NCBI GenBank assembly: GCA_016712745.1
Contig: JADJQN010000001.1
Location: 310,001 to 374,000 of the forward strand
Direction of reading: 5' to 3'
Origin: Sandaracinaceae bacterium
GTDB lineage: Bacteria; Myxococcota_A; Polyangia; Polyangiales; JADJQN01
Length of the DNA: 64,000 bases
The position numbers and the translations under genes are program-made. The notes under the pieces were generated by a model. That model was not told the origin of the DNA and did not search any database. It worked only from the letters and a program-made list of their open reading frames with translations. This document shows positions 1-9,347 of the stretch, in pieces; position 1 is the first letter of the stretch; every line of letters begins with the position of its first letter.

Positions 1-161
1 ACGCGAACTCGGGTTCCCGCTTCGATGGGAGACGCCGCCGCGATCAAGATGCCGCTGACGCTCGTGTTGTGGCTGATGCCCATCGCGACAGTGGCGTCGC
101 GACCTTGCAGCTGCACTGGAAACCAAAGGCGGTACCGCTCATGTTTGCGTTGCTCATTCAT
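1..161 (-). CDS. PilZ domain protein (partial, N-terminus only)
   Basis: The gene runs off the left edge, so only about the first 53 residues are visible. They begin MNEQRKHERYRLWFPV and continue with a D-A-T-V-A-M-G-I-S then N-T-S-V-S-G-I-L-I pattern. This matches the start of a PilZ domain: the basic RxxxR-like stretch (HERYR) and the later S-x-x-G-I-L strand that bind cyclic-di-GMP in the family. The ATG at 159-161 overlaps the TGA of the upstream lipoprotein gene (ATGA), so the two are translationally coupled. It probably acts as a small cytoplasmic c-di-GMP receptor linked to motility or surface behaviour; that role is inference from the family. Confidence 0.75.
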   Translation of the reverse strand, partial: MNEQRKHERYRLWFPVQLQGRDATVAMGISHNTSVSGILIAAASPIEAGTRVR

Positions 162-1480
162 TCGGCTTCGTCCGTTGCGGTGATTTCATCCCAGCGGATT
201 GTACCGTCGCGGGCTTCGCGATGCCCAGTTCGTTGAAAATGCGAAAACTGCCCATCGCTGTCGAGGTCTCCGTAGGCGTGCAGTGTCACGTTGTCTCCGG
301 ACGCGGTGACCTCGAAGGCGGTTGCATCGCCGACCGGTTGAAAACCGTAGTCGACCCAAGCCTGAACGCTCCATGCAGCATTGCGCCGAATTCCGGTTCC
401 ATCGACGTACGCCTCGCTGTAGGTCATCTCCACGGTTCGCGGCGCAATCGGAAAGGGAACCGCTCGCCGTCCTGCGCGTGGATGCGCAACCGACCAGGCC
501 TGCACACCTTCGCTAAGCTGCGCGAGCGCTGCGTGCGTGGCCACGCGTGCGCCCTCGACCCGCACGCGTTCGAAGTACTGAGTCAGGAGGCGCTGGATGT
601 TCGTGAGCTCGGCGACTGTGACCGGGATGCGAACGGTCAGTAGGCCGTGCGCATCGCCGATTTCGGTGCGCGAGAGAAAGTCGCTGACCAACCCGCCAAT
701 GGTTTCAATCTCCGCCGATCCACTCATTGAGGTGAACGCCGTTATTTGCGTGACGGCGAAGTCGATCGCCGAGCGCAAGGACGAACTAGCAGCCTGGGCG
801 TGGGGGGGACTGTCGAAGTGCGCGTCGAATGAGCCGTCATCGATGGTCCACGCGCCGTCCCAGCGGTCGATGAAGTGAAAGTCCCACGCGAGCTGCTCGA
901 TGGGATTCGAATCGCCTGGCCGCGGCGCGCTAATATGTTCGCTATCGGTGAAGTGGCGAATCAGCTCCGAACCTACGTGCGCGTCGCATAAAGATTCGTT
1001 GGGCGAGCTCTCGCGGGCGAGGCTCTGAATGAGCTCGCGCAACTCTGCGGATGGGGGTTTCCGACGAGTCCAAATCAGCAAGCCCTCGGCCGTGGCCTCG
1101 TGCGCCATCTCCTCGCCGAGCTCGCCAAGGCATTCCTCGGTGGTGGGGCTTTGCATGGCGAGGACGGCCACGATGCTGCCTTGCACGTCAACCGCTGTGG
1201 TGAACGAGTTCATCGACTGCATTGCGTGGCCCGCGCACTCACCTGCGCCGACCCGCTCTGCGTTCGTAATCATTTCCGGAAAGTGCGTTCGAATTCGCGC
1301 GACGTCGCAGCGCACCACCGTGGGGTAGCGCAGCGCTTGGACGCGCTCGAGCGTGGTGAGCGTGCGCGTCGGTTGGGCGCCGACCGCGCTCGCTTCTCCT
1401 TCGACCGACGGAGGCGTGCCTCCGCATCCGAACGCCGCGCACATTGCCACTAGCCCAAAACCACACGCGCTGAATTTCAT
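158..1480 (-). CDS. Hypothetical lipoprotein, 440 aa
   Basis: The first 18 residues form a lipoprotein signal peptide ending in A-F-G before Cys19, so the product is probably lipidated and exported. The remainder is a mixed alpha/beta sequence with no motif I recognise. It contains a long stretch of short hydrophobic helices around residues 230-330, and the C-terminus is acidic with an Asp-Leu-Asp-Ser-Asp segment that resembles a calcium-binding loop. The stop overlaps the start of the PilZ gene. The radical SAM gene lies 64 bp upstream on the same strand, so all three may be co-transcribed. The ATG at 1478-1480 is the start. Function unknown. Confidence 0.7.
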   Translation of the reverse strand: MKFSACGFGLVAMCAAFGCGGTPPSVEGEASAVGAQPTRTLTTLERVQALRYPTVVRCDVARIRTHFPEMITNAERVGAGECAGHAMQSMNSFTTAVDVQGSIVAVLAMQSPTTEECLGELGEEMAHEATAEGLLIWTRRKPPSAELRELIQSLARESSPNESLCDAHVGSELIRHFTDSEHISAPRPGDSNPIEQLAWDFHFIDRWDGAWTIDDGSFDAHFDSPPHAQAASSSLRSAIDFAVTQITAFTSMSGSAEIETIGGLVSDFLSRTEIGDAHGLLTVRIPVTVAELTNIQRLLTQYFERVRVEGARVATHAALAQLSEGVQAWSVAHPRAGRRAVPFPIAPRTVEMTYSEAYVDGTGIRRNAAWSVQAWVDYGFQPVGDATAFEVTASGDNVTLHAYGDLDSDGQFSHFQRTGHREARDGTIRWDEITATDEAE

Positions 1481-1544
1481 GCGCCGCTAGTGTGCCCGAT
1501 CCCGCATCCGCGCGGAAGCGTAACCGGCTGTCACCAACCCGGGA

Positions 1545-2747
1545 TCAAAGGATCACGTTCAGCTTCTTGCGTCCCGTAATCGGCGCTCGCGGCCTTCGTG
1601 CGATTTCGCCGATAGCCGCCCCTCGCTCCAAGGACGGGGTGGTCTCGCCCGCCGACGGGCGTGCGAGCGCGCGCCCGTAAAACCAGGCGATGAACGCTTC
1701 GTTTTGCTCATGCCACATCGTCTCGGCGATTCGGTCCGCGACTTTCGCTGTGTAGCGCTCATGCCAACACTGCGTGCCGCCAGCGAGATCGGTGCGGCCT
1801 GTCTCCGCTTTGTTCGCGCACGCGCAATAGCTCGAGCAGCGCCACCGTTCTCCGCATGGACCACACTCCGGATTCACGGGTCCGCGCGCGCATGCGTGCT
1901 GATGCGTCGGTTGCCACGAGTCGACGTGGCCCATCACGTTTTCGGGATCCTCGTCTTCAGCAACGAGACGTTCGCACGAGTAAATATTGCCACTCGGTGC
2001 GACCGAAACTGCCGACACGCCGAGGGAGCATTTATCGCCCTCGGTAAGTCCGCCTTTGATGGCGGCCATAATCTTGTTGTCCAGCACCGAGATCGAAACG
2101 ATACGACCCTTGCGATACCAATCCATCATCGTCTCGCCAGCGCTCTCCAAACTACGTCCGTAGCGCGCCAAATCATCGTCAGTGAATACGGCTTCGTAGC
2201 AAGGATTCAGGCCGATGCGCGGAACGCCGGAGTTGAACAAAAACTTCACCGATTCGGACACGAGGTGCGCGTTCTGCGGCGTGACAACCGAAATCGTCTC
2301 GAACGGGACGCCTCGCTTCACAAGTACCGCGAGGCCGCGCGCGACATCATCGAAACTCGACCCGCCGCCCATCTTGGGCCGGCCGCTATCATGAGCCTCG
2401 CGCGTCCCATCAATCGAAAGTGCAATGTACACGCCAAGCTCATGCAACTCACGCGCGCGAGTCTCGTCGAGCAGGGTGCCGTTCGTCGTCACGGACATGC
2501 GCAGCTCGGCGCCGTGCTCCTGGGCACGCGCGTGCGCATACTTCGTTGACTCGAGAAGCTGGTCGTACGCAAGCAACGGCTCGCCGCCAAAGAACGCCAG
2601 CTGCACGCGCGACGGCTTATCGGAGAACGCGAGGTCTACCGCCTTTTGAGCGGTCTCACGGCTCATGCGCTTGTTGAACTTGGCTCCCGCATAGCAGTAG
2701 CCGCAGCCGAGATTGCAGTCGTGTGTGAGTACGAGCGTGACGTCCAT
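1545..2747 (-). CDS. Radical SAM / SPASM domain enzyme
   Basis: Residues 11-18 (C-N-L-G-C-G-Y-C) give the CxxxCxxC motif that binds the SAM-reducing 4Fe-4S cluster, followed by a GGEPLL motif typical of radical SAM barrels. The C-terminal third is a cysteine-rich SPASM region (C-G-P-C-G, then C-S-S-Y-C-A-C, then a final Cys) expected to hold auxiliary iron-sulfur clusters. Relatives include sulfatase-maturating enzymes and RiPP maturases. I see no sulfatase or clear precursor peptide next door, so the substrate is open. I chose the ATG at 2745-2747; a 19-residue longer form would need a TTG start at 2804. A methyltransferase gene is divergent upstream. Confidence 0.85.
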   Translation of the reverse strand: MDVTLVLTHDCNLGCGYCYAGAKFNKRMSRETAQKAVDLAFSDKPSRVQLAFFGGEPLLAYDQLLESTKYAHARAQEHGAELRMSVTTNGTLLDETRARELHELGVYIALSIDGTREAHDSGRPKMGGGSSFDDVARGLAVLVKRGVPFETISVVTPQNAHLVSESVKFLFNSGVPRIGLNPCYEAVFTDDDLARYGRSLESAGETMMDWYRKGRIVSISVLDNKIMAAIKGGLTEGDKCSLGVSAVSVAPSGNIYSCERLVAEDEDPENVMGHVDSWQPTHQHACARGPVNPECGPCGERWRCSSYCACANKAETGRTDLAGGTQCWHERYTAKVADRIAETMWHEQNEAFIAWFYGRALARPSAGETTPSLERGAAIGEIARRPRAPITGRKKLNVIL

Positions 2748-2902
2748 GTGCGTTTTGCGCCGCTCCTCTACGTACGGCGTCGAGTCCGACTCGTGAACCC
2801 GCAACCGCCTTGGGTCAGCGCGGCCTAGCCCCTGCTAAAAAACCCGCAAAAGTCATGCTCACGCTAGCTGAAGACGAGGCCGCGTGCTAGACGCCTGTCG
2901 GC

Positions 2903-3634
2903 ATGCAAATGGCGGATTCAAGCGACAAGACCAACCGCGTTTACTATGACGATTTTTCGGGCTGGTACGAACGCGAACGCGGGCGTGGCTATCACGGAAT
3001 GATCGACGACCTTGAAATTGACGCGGTGCTACCGCTCGCTCGTCATCAACATATTTTGGAAGTCGGCTGTGGCACGGGACTCATTCTTTCCCGTTTGCGC
3101 GATGCGGCTCGTACGGCGCGCGGCGTAGATATCTCTCCCGGCATGGTGAAGAAGGCGCGGGAGCGCGGCCTCGACGTAGCCCTCGGCAGCGCGACGGCAT
3201 TGCCATTCAAAGACGAGTCGTTCGACTTCGTGTGCAGCTTCAAGGTTCTCGCCCATGTGCCTGATATCGGAAAGGCATTGGCCGAGATTGCGCGCGTGAC
3301 AAAGCCTGGCGGGAAGATGGCGCTCGAGTTTTATAATCCGTTCAGCCTCCGCTATCTCTCCAAACGCATCGCGGGCCCTCAGAAGATTAGCGAAGGGCGC
3401 ACTGAGGCGGATGTCTACACTCGGTGGGATGCACCACACGTGATCCCCCGCGTCCTTCCGCCAGGCGTTCGGATGTTGGATGCGAAGGGCGTACGCGTTC
3501 TCACGCCTATCGCTGCAGTTCATCGCATCCCTGGTTTCGCAAAGCCGCTCGCGATCGCCGAGAAGCTTGCCGGACAAACGCCGCTGCGCTGGTTCGGTGG
3601 CTTTCTCATCGCAGTTTTAGAGAAGCAAGGCTGA
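2903..3634 (+). CDS. Class I SAM-dependent methyltransferase, 243 aa
   Basis: The sequence has motif I (L-E-V-G-C-G-T-G, about residues 52-59), an acidic residue ending strand 2 (G-V-D-I-S), and the post-motif pattern L-P-F-K-D-E-S-F-D typical of UbiE/type-11 methyltransferases. The length of 243 aa is normal for a single-domain enzyme, and no membrane segment or signal is present, so it should act in the cytoplasm. It is divergent from the radical SAM gene. ATG 2903 and ATG 2909 are both possible starts. The substrate cannot be told from sequence; ubiquinone-type, lipid and natural-product methylation all occur in this family. Confidence 0.85.
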   Translation: MQMADSSDKTNRVYYDDFSGWYERERGRGYHGMIDDLEIDAVLPLARHQHILEVGCGTGLILSRLRDAARTARGVDISPGMVKKARERGLDVALGSATALPFKDESFDFVCSFKVLAHVPDIGKALAEIARVTKPGGKMALEFYNPFSLRYLSKRIAGPQKISEGRTEADVYTRWDAPHVIPRVLPPGVRMLDAKGVRVLTPIAAVHRIPGFAKPLAIAEKLAGQTPLRWFGGFLIAVLEKQG

Positions 3635-3699
3635 CGCGCCGCGTGGTTGCGGCAACTCTCTCTTGCGGTCATAAAACGTGCGGGCTATAGGACCGGCCA

Positions 3700-4799
3700 A
3701 TGGGGCAAATGCGCGATGAAGATGTGCGGACGCTTCGGCACAAAGCCGAGGCGCTGATTCGCGCGCCCGTCCGCGTACGGAGATCGAGCCCCTGCTCGAC
3801 AAACTCACGCGTCTCCGGAAGACGGCTCCGACGATTGCCTTTTCGCGCATCGGCATCTCGCCGAGATGCGGATCGAGCGCAATCCTTGGCAGGCGGCGTT
3901 GCATCTTCGGGCGGTCATGAAGGTGCACCCGAACGATGACGTGCTCTACGCACTGATGGGCTTGTGCCAAGCGCTACTTGGCAACTTCAAGTCTGCCGTT
4001 TCGTCCTACCGCCGCGCCCTGTCGATCACGCCGCGCAACCCTTGGTACCATCACAACCTTGGGCATCTTCTCGATGTGGCTCTTGCCGAACCGCAGGCGG
4101 CCTTGTCGCACCTGCAAAGTGCACACCGGCTTGAGCCGCTCGAAGACGAAATCACCGCGTCGCTTGCGCATTGCCTGGCGGGCACCGGCGAGTTGGTCGA
4201 AGCCCGCGCGCTTGCGTTCGACGCGGTTCGTGCGTCTCCGCGCAACGCGGATCACAAAGCGCTGCTAGCGTGGGTTGAGCGGGGCGCGCCGGACGGAGAG
4301 GGCCCGCACGCTCGGAGCCAGCCGCGTGTCGAACGTCCAAGTCGCAGCGAGCATGGCGGCGACGCGAACAAAAAGAGTTCTCGCGCGGCCTCGTCCCGCA
4401 CTCCCGAGGCCCGACCCCCGCACGCTTCCGCTCGCGTTGCTGGCAAATCCTCGACGGGCGGCGTTTCCGATGAACGCGCGCCAATCGACCAGCGTCCGCC
4501 GGTTCACGTGGTGCTCGCGTTGCTCGAACGCAATATGCGAGCGGCTGGCCTTGCTGCCGAACACGTTACTTCCGCGCACGCTATGGAACGACTACGTCGG
4601 TGCTCAATACGTGCGCGTCACGAAGCCGGAAGTTTGCGCTGCTGCAGTTGAATACGCCGTCTTGCAGATTCGCGGTGTTGCGGGTCACACGCAAGTGACT
4701 GTCGCGCGCCGATACGGTGTATCGCCTAAGTCGCTCAAGGATCGCTTTCGCCAGATGCGCGATGTGCTGCGCCTCGCTCCGCACGACCCTCGATACTAA
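3700..4799 (+). pseudogene. TPR protein with C-terminal HTH-like domain, broken by three frame changes
   Basis: Protein-like sequence continues across three reading frames. MGQMRDEDVRTLRHKAEAL (frame 1, from 3700) continues as RPRTEIEPLLDKLTRL (frame 3, after about 3765), then as CLFAHRHLAEMRIERN and the TPR block (frame 2, after about 3830). After about 4563 it returns to frame 3, giving L-P-R-T-L-W-N-D-Y then K-P-E-V-C-A-A-A-V-E-Y and a helix-turn-helix-like R-Y-G-V-S-P-K-S-L-K. The TPR block covers about 3866-4270, followed by a polar linker. The intact protein would be about 360 aa, a TPR plus DUF6398-like ending as I recall it from myxobacteria. It is either a pseudogene or carries assembly indels. 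Confidence 0.6.
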
Positions 4800-4883
4800 C
4801 CGCTCCTTTCCACGCGGCACTTATGGAAGCGGCGTCGCTCGCGAAATGGCCTGCACACTGTCTGGCTATGCTAGATTGCAAAT

Positions 4884-5582
4884 GTGCCCGCTCTTCGCTC
4901 GATTGGGTTCGCTGCGGTGTTTGCGTCGACGCTAGCCGCGTGCGCGCCCCAGCAGCAACAGGCGCCACGAGACGGCGGCCCCGCGGATGCGTTTGCGCCC
5001 CTCGATGCGAGCGTCGACGCCGGCGCGCCCGACCTGGGTGCCGCCGTTGATGCCGGCCGCGACGCATCGAGTGGCCCGGCGACGCGCGTGGTCTTCGTCA
5101 CTTAAGGGACGTGGCCGGGAAATCTAGGCGGCGAAAGCGGCGACGCACGATGCCAATCCGAAGCAGATGCGGAAGGTTTTACGGCTGCAGCCGGTCACCG
5201 CGCATTCCATGCGTGGCTCGGAAGCACCACGTCGGTAGCTCCCTCCCAAGTTCATCTCATCGATGCGAACTATTCCTTGGTGAACGGGACGATAATCGCG
5301 ACCTCCGTCGGTGACTTGCTTGATGGGGTTTTGGTTGCGCCGATCACGCTGACTGGATCGGGGGCGCCGGTGACAGATACCAACGTCGTCTGGACGGGGA
5401 CGTACGAGAACGGATCGTCGACCGCCAATGTCGATGGCACATGCTTGGACTGGTCGACGAGCGCGGCAGCTCCTACGGGCGGCACGGGCGACCTTTCGTC
5501 GTCGAACGGCGCATGGACTTTCTCTAGTGGCACTTCGTGCGCGACACTCGGGCACCTGTACTGTTTTGAGTCCGGCACCTGA
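4884..5582 (+). pseudogene. DUF1554-like secreted lipoprotein interrupted by an in-frame TAA
   Basis: A GTG start (4884) gives a lipoprotein signal ending L-A-A-C, then an Asp-Ala-Gly linker typical of myxobacterial surface lipoproteins, then T-R-V-V-F-V-T followed by TAA at 5103-5105. Reading straight on in the same frame gives G-T-W-P-G-N-L-G-G, D-A-R-C-Q-S-E-A-D-A-E-G and H-A-W-L-G-S, and ends with C-A-T-L-G-H-L-Y-C-F-E. This is the conserved body of the DUF1554 family, in which a Ser usually sits where the stop is. A single C-to-A change (TCA to TAA) or a sequencing error explains it. If real, only a 73-residue lipoprotein stub is made. Confidence 0.65.
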
Positions 5583-5588
5583 AGCGAA

Positions 5589-5616
5589 AAGACCCGCTCC
5601 TTTCGAAACGGGTCTT
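5589..5616 (-). terminator. Rho-independent terminator after the PQQ-propeller gene
   Basis: The inverted repeat AAGACCCG / CGGGTCTT (8-bp stem, 12-nt loop) is followed on the minus strand by TTTTCG. It lies 26 bp after the stop of the 5643-8258 gene and just after the convergent stop at 5582. Confidence 0.65.
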
Positions 5617-5642
5617 GGCGCATCGGTCGTTTCGGAAGCGAC

Positions 5643-8258
5643 TCACTGAGTGGGCAACCACCACTGGTTCGCAGGCGGCTGCGCGGGAGGCTGCTGTGCC
5701 GGCGGCTGCTGCTGCGCGGGCGGCTGCTGTGCGGGCGGCTGCTGTGCCGGCGGCTGCTGTTGCGCGGGCGGCTGCTGTGCGGGCGGCTGCTGACCCGGCT
5801 GAGCTGTGCCTCCTTGGTTCTGCAGCCACCAAGGATTCTGCGCGTTGGCCGGCTGTTGCGGTTGTTGCGGCTGTTGCGGCTGTTGCGGCTGCTGCGGCTG
5901 CTGCGGCTGCTGCGGTTGCGCGGCGTGTGCGTTGGCGTGGCGTAACCACCACGGGGCGGCCATCTGAGTTCCGGGCGCAACGGCGTTCGGATTCTCGCCA
6001 GCGGGCCTATGCCGCGCCCACCAAGGTTGCGTCTGCATCAGCGCGACTGCGGCGCGATCCTGCGCACGCGGGTCTTCCGCCGGCGTTGCCCCAGAGCGCA
6101 CCGAAATCGTGAACGAGGATCGCTGGCGCGGCTGACGGAAGTGCGGGAACGCGATCGCGTTCACCTTCGGCGTGAGGCAGGCGACGAACTCAGGTGTGTT
6201 GGGCGCGTACGTGACGTCGCGCGCGGTGCCGTCGTTGTTCAAGATGAAGACAAAGCGCACTTGAGCGAGCTGCGGGTTGCGACCCATCTCCTCGGTGATG
6301 CATGCGCGCAAGTCGTCGGCGTGTTCGGCGAAAGTCGCGTTCACTTGCTCTTGCGAGAGGCGCAGCGGAAGAGCTTCATGCTCACGTCGAGCCGCGTCGG
6401 CCGCCGCGCGTGTTGCTGCGTCAGCTTCAGCGCGCGCGGTTGCATCCGCGGCGCGTGCCTCGCCCTCGAACAGAGCCCGAGAACCGGTGGCCAGTGCTTC
6501 GTGTGTCGACGCGTCGGCAATGAGCTGCTGAAGTAAGGTACGACCCTCCTCGCCACCCAATCGGAAGATGCCCTCAGAGGCGAGCAAGAGTGCTTGCGGG
6601 TTCTCACGGAAGGAGCTGTCCGCGTGGTAGAGCACCAAGAACTGTTTCAGCGCAGGCACCACGTTGGCATCGCCGAGGCGCACGATCGCGCTTACGACAG
6701 CCGGCAACACCGCGATGGGCGTCTCGTGATCCATCATCTGCTGAATGAGCCCCTGAACAGCTCCACGCTCCTCGGCTTCGACCAGCGACGGCACAATGAC
6801 CGAGAGCGGCGGCACTTCTGTGCCCTCGATAAAGTCGTAGTGACGTTCGAGCGACGCAGTGAGGAACTCCGTGCCCGACCGACGCGAGCGAAGTGCTACG
6901 CCGATGGCTTCGCGCAGTGCGCCGGGCATCGCGCGCTGTGCGTAGAGGTCGAGCAAATCGCGCGTGACTTCCGGTTCCGGTTGACGCGCCAAAATGGAAA
7001 TAGCGAACGCGCGCGCCGGCACCAAGCGGTTGTCCGGGTCGAGAACGATTTCGGTGAGTGAGGGGCGTATGGGTCGCGCCTCGCCAGCTGCACCATCCGG
7101 GGCAAACGTCGCGGCGTCGAGGCTGACCGATGCGAGCTCGGCGTTCATCGCGCCGGTCCAGCGGTCATTGCCCGTTTCGCGATCAAGTAGATGGATACTT
7201 CCGTGCTCGCCCGCAGTGAGCAGGCCATTCGCGGTCGGCTGCGCGGCGATGACGTCCTGATCGAGGATGCGGGTCCAACGTATCTCTCCCGCCGCGTTGA
7301 ACGCGAAGAGGTATCGGAAGTACGAGAGGTAAATCGTGTCGTGCGCGACGCCGATGTGCGAGTCGTCTTCGCCGGGCGTTGGATTCATATAGATGCCGAT
7401 GCGCCCGCGTGCGGTGCGCGTTCCAGGCATGGGCATGAAGCCATCGGATGCGAGCAACGCGTCGCCGGGCGCATCCTGAAGGGGCGGCGCCATGTATTGC
7501 GAAGAGGTCTTGGTACCGCTCGCTGAATTGACGTTGAAACGGTACATGCCGCGGCTGCCGTAGTAGACACCGGTGGGCGTTGCGAAGACCCACTTGATGA
7601 CGTCGTCGGTGGAACGCAAACGCGCGACTTCAATGCCATCGGTCAAGCGCAGCAGCGCGATGTTCTGCTGATCCCACGGGATGAAAACGGTGCCGCCTTG
7701 AATCGCCGGACGCCCGAGCACGCCTTCAATTTCGTAGTACCAAAGATAGGAACCCGTGCGGGCGTTCACTGTTTCGATGTTGCCGATACGACGTGCACCG
7801 CCCTGAGCGCCGACGCTCAGAACGTAGACAACGGTGTTGCCATCGCGCGCCGAGCCCATGTAGGCGGTGTCACCAAGCTCGTGCTCCCACAGCTGTTCGC
7901 CCGTCGCCAGATCAAGTGCAACGACGTTTTCGCGATCACTTGTCATGACTACGTCGCCGAGGATTTCAGGGCGAGTCATCACATCCATCTGATGCGTCCA
8001 CAACGCGCGGCCGGCGTCGAGGTCGTAGAGCACGACGCCGCGCGACGCGCCGTGCGTGGTTCCGACCAAGAGGTTCTTATCCAACGAGTTGGTGGTGTGC
8101 TCTTCCGCAGAAGGCGCGGGCATGTGCGCCATCACCGCGGCCGTTTGCTCGCGTTGATTGTCGGGGAAGCGCGGGCTGAACGCTCCGCTCGGGCCCGAGG
8201 CCGCGCAGCCGGTGAATAGTGCTGACGCAGCGAAAACGAGAGCGAGTGAGCGCGTCAT
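5643..8258 (-). CDS. Lipoprotein with PQQ-type beta-propeller, HEAT-like region and AgmX/PglI C-terminal domain
   Basis: The 871-aa product has a lipobox ending at Cys18. Residues about 55-420 repeat the W-W / G-x-x-L-W-x-x pattern of PQQ-like beta-propeller blades (for example G-E-Q-L-W-E-H and G-S-Y-L-W-Y-Y). Residues about 420-590 look like alpha-helical HEAT repeats. Around 640-735 is a domain with R-A-C-I-T-E-E and V-R-F-V-F-I-L-N-N-D-G-T-A, like the AgmX/PglI and TonB-C-like domains of myxobacterial motility and secretion proteins. The last 80 residues are almost only Pro, Gln and Ala. ATG overlaps the stop of the HEAT gene upstream (ATGA), so they form one unit. Envelope scaffold role is inferred. 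Confidence 0.8.
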   Translation of the reverse strand: MTRSLALVFAASALFTGCAASGPSGAFSPRFPDNQREQTAAVMAHMPAPSAEEHTTNSLDKNLLVGTTHGASRGVVLYDLDAGRALWTHQMDVMTRPEILGDVVMTSDRENVVALDLATGEQLWEHELGDTAYMGSARDGNTVVYVLSVGAQGGARRIGNIETVNARTGSYLWYYEIEGVLGRPAIQGGTVFIPWDQQNIALLRLTDGIEVARLRSTDDVIKWVFATPTGVYYGSRGMYRFNVNSASGTKTSSQYMAPPLQDAPGDALLASDGFMPMPGTRTARGRIGIYMNPTPGEDDSHIGVAHDTIYLSYFRYLFAFNAAGEIRWTRILDQDVIAAQPTANGLLTAGEHGSIHLLDRETGNDRWTGAMNAELASVSLDAATFAPDGAAGEARPIRPSLTEIVLDPDNRLVPARAFAISILARQPEPEVTRDLLDLYAQRAMPGALREAIGVALRSRRSGTEFLTASLERHYDFIEGTEVPPLSVIVPSLVEAEERGAVQGLIQQMMDHETPIAVLPAVVSAIVRLGDANVVPALKQFLVLYHADSSFRENPQALLLASEGIFRLGGEEGRTLLQQLIADASTHEALATGSRALFEGEARAADATARAEADAATRAAADAARREHEALPLRLSQEQVNATFAEHADDLRACITEEMGRNPQLAQVRFVFILNNDGTARDVTYAPNTPEFVACLTPKVNAIAFPHFRQPRQRSSFTISVRSGATPAEDPRAQDRAAVALMQTQPWWARHRPAGENPNAVAPGTQMAAPWWLRHANAHAAQPQQPQQPQQPQQPQQPQQPQQPANAQNPWWLQNQGGTAQPGQQPPAQQPPAQQQPPAQQPPAQQPPAQQQPPAQQPPAQPPANQWWLPTQ
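5670..5925 (-). repeat. Low-complexity Pro/Gln/Ala-coding repeats
   Basis: Two tracts lie inside the 3' end of the PQQ-propeller gene. Units of about 12-15 bp encode P-P-A-Q-Q at roughly 5670-5795, and CAG/CAA-rich units encode P-Q-Q at roughly 5848-5920. Such tracts change length easily by slippage and are prone to assembly error. Confidence 0.85.
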
Positions 8259-9187
8259 TGGGCACCTCCGGTGGGAGCGGCGGCAGGCACGGGAAGGTTG
8301 GTTCCCGTAGCGACGTCGGGCATGCGACGAATGGTCTCTTCAACGGCGCGGCGAACTGGACCATGATCGCGCTCTGTGAATGTGCGCGCGTAGCCCTGCA
8401 AGAACGTCTTAACCATCGGGCCCGGGACTTCGGCGAGGTGCGCGACAATGTCGAGCTTCACCTGATCGCTCAGATCGCGACGACGAACGAATTCCTCGTA
8501 ACCTGACAGCATGACTGCGAGCGGCTGATGGTTGAGGCTTTCGGTGAAGTGAGCAACTGCGGCAGCGTCGCCGAGCTTGCCAATGGCAATCGCCGCTTCG
8601 AGTACGCCCCGCTCAAACGCGCGGAACAAAGTCGGCACGGACGCGCGCGCGCCAATATCACCCAACGCAAGGGCTGCTGCACCGCGAACGGCGCGGTCGC
8701 TATCGCGCAGGCCTTGTTCAATGAGCGTGGGCACACGCGAATCACGAATCGCGGCCAGCGCGAGGTAGGCGCGACGACGCGCGGCTTCGCGGCGATGATG
8801 TGTAAACTCGACGAGCACGTCGATGGACTGCGGTTTCGCCAATGCTTCCAGCGCCTCGAGTGCGCGGTCCGTCACAACGTCCGTCTGGCCGGAACGCAGA
8901 AGCTCTGCGAGCGGCGGCACGACTTCGGGGCGGTCGATGATGGTGAGCATGTCGATCGCTTCACGCACCTCAGCCGGATTCGCGCTGTGCAAGCGCGGAA
9001 CAATCGTTGGCAGATCCGAGATGGTGGACAAAGGACCCGTTGGATCGGCTTCGTCGCCCTCGTGGGCAGGACCGTGCGGCGCTGCACGTCCACCACCCCG
9101 CGGGGCGCGCGGGCGACCCTGCGCGTCGGCGCTGAGTGGAATTGCAACGGCTGCGACAAGAACCAAGAGAGCGAATGCGCGTTTCAT
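8255..9187 (-). CDS. Secreted HEAT-repeat protein, 310 aa
   Basis: The start MKRAFALLVLVAAVAIPL followed by S-A-D-A-Q is a classical signal peptide, so I place the start at ATG 9185-9187 (GAGG lies 10 nt before it) rather than the 79-residue longer form from 9424. After a Gly/Arg/Pro-rich linker come about six HEAT-like helix pairs with E-V-V-P-P-L-A-E-L-L, S-R-V-P-T-L-I-E-Q-G-L and R-A-V-R-G-A-A-A-L-A-L-G-D-I-G. HEAT arrays are protein-binding scaffolds. Its stop overlaps the start of the PQQ-propeller lipoprotein, which itself has a HEAT-like middle, so the two may form a periplasmic complex. Confidence 0.8.
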   Translation of the reverse strand: MKRAFALLVLVAAVAIPLSADAQGRPRAPRGGGRAAPHGPAHEGDEADPTGPLSTISDLPTIVPRLHSANPAEVREAIDMLTIIDRPEVVPPLAELLRSGQTDVVTDRALEALEALAKPQSIDVLVEFTHHRREAARRRAYLALAAIRDSRVPTLIEQGLRDSDRAVRGAAALALGDIGARASVPTLFRAFERGVLEAAIAIGKLGDAAAVAHFTESLNHQPLAVMLSGYEEFVRRRDLSDQVKLDIVAHLAEVPGPMVKTFLQGYARTFTERDHGPVRRAVEETIRRMPDVATGTNLPVPAAAPTGGAQ

Positions 9188-9347
9188 GCCGTAAAAACCT
9201 CGGAAGGGTGCGTAACTTGCAGGAAAAATCGCATGGAAGCAACCAGCGCCCCTTACACCGCCGTACATATTGGGAATCTGCGGAAAAGGGGTCCTGTTAT
9301 AAGGAGCGTGATACTCGTCGACAAGCTTGGACACCGCTGAACCCAAG

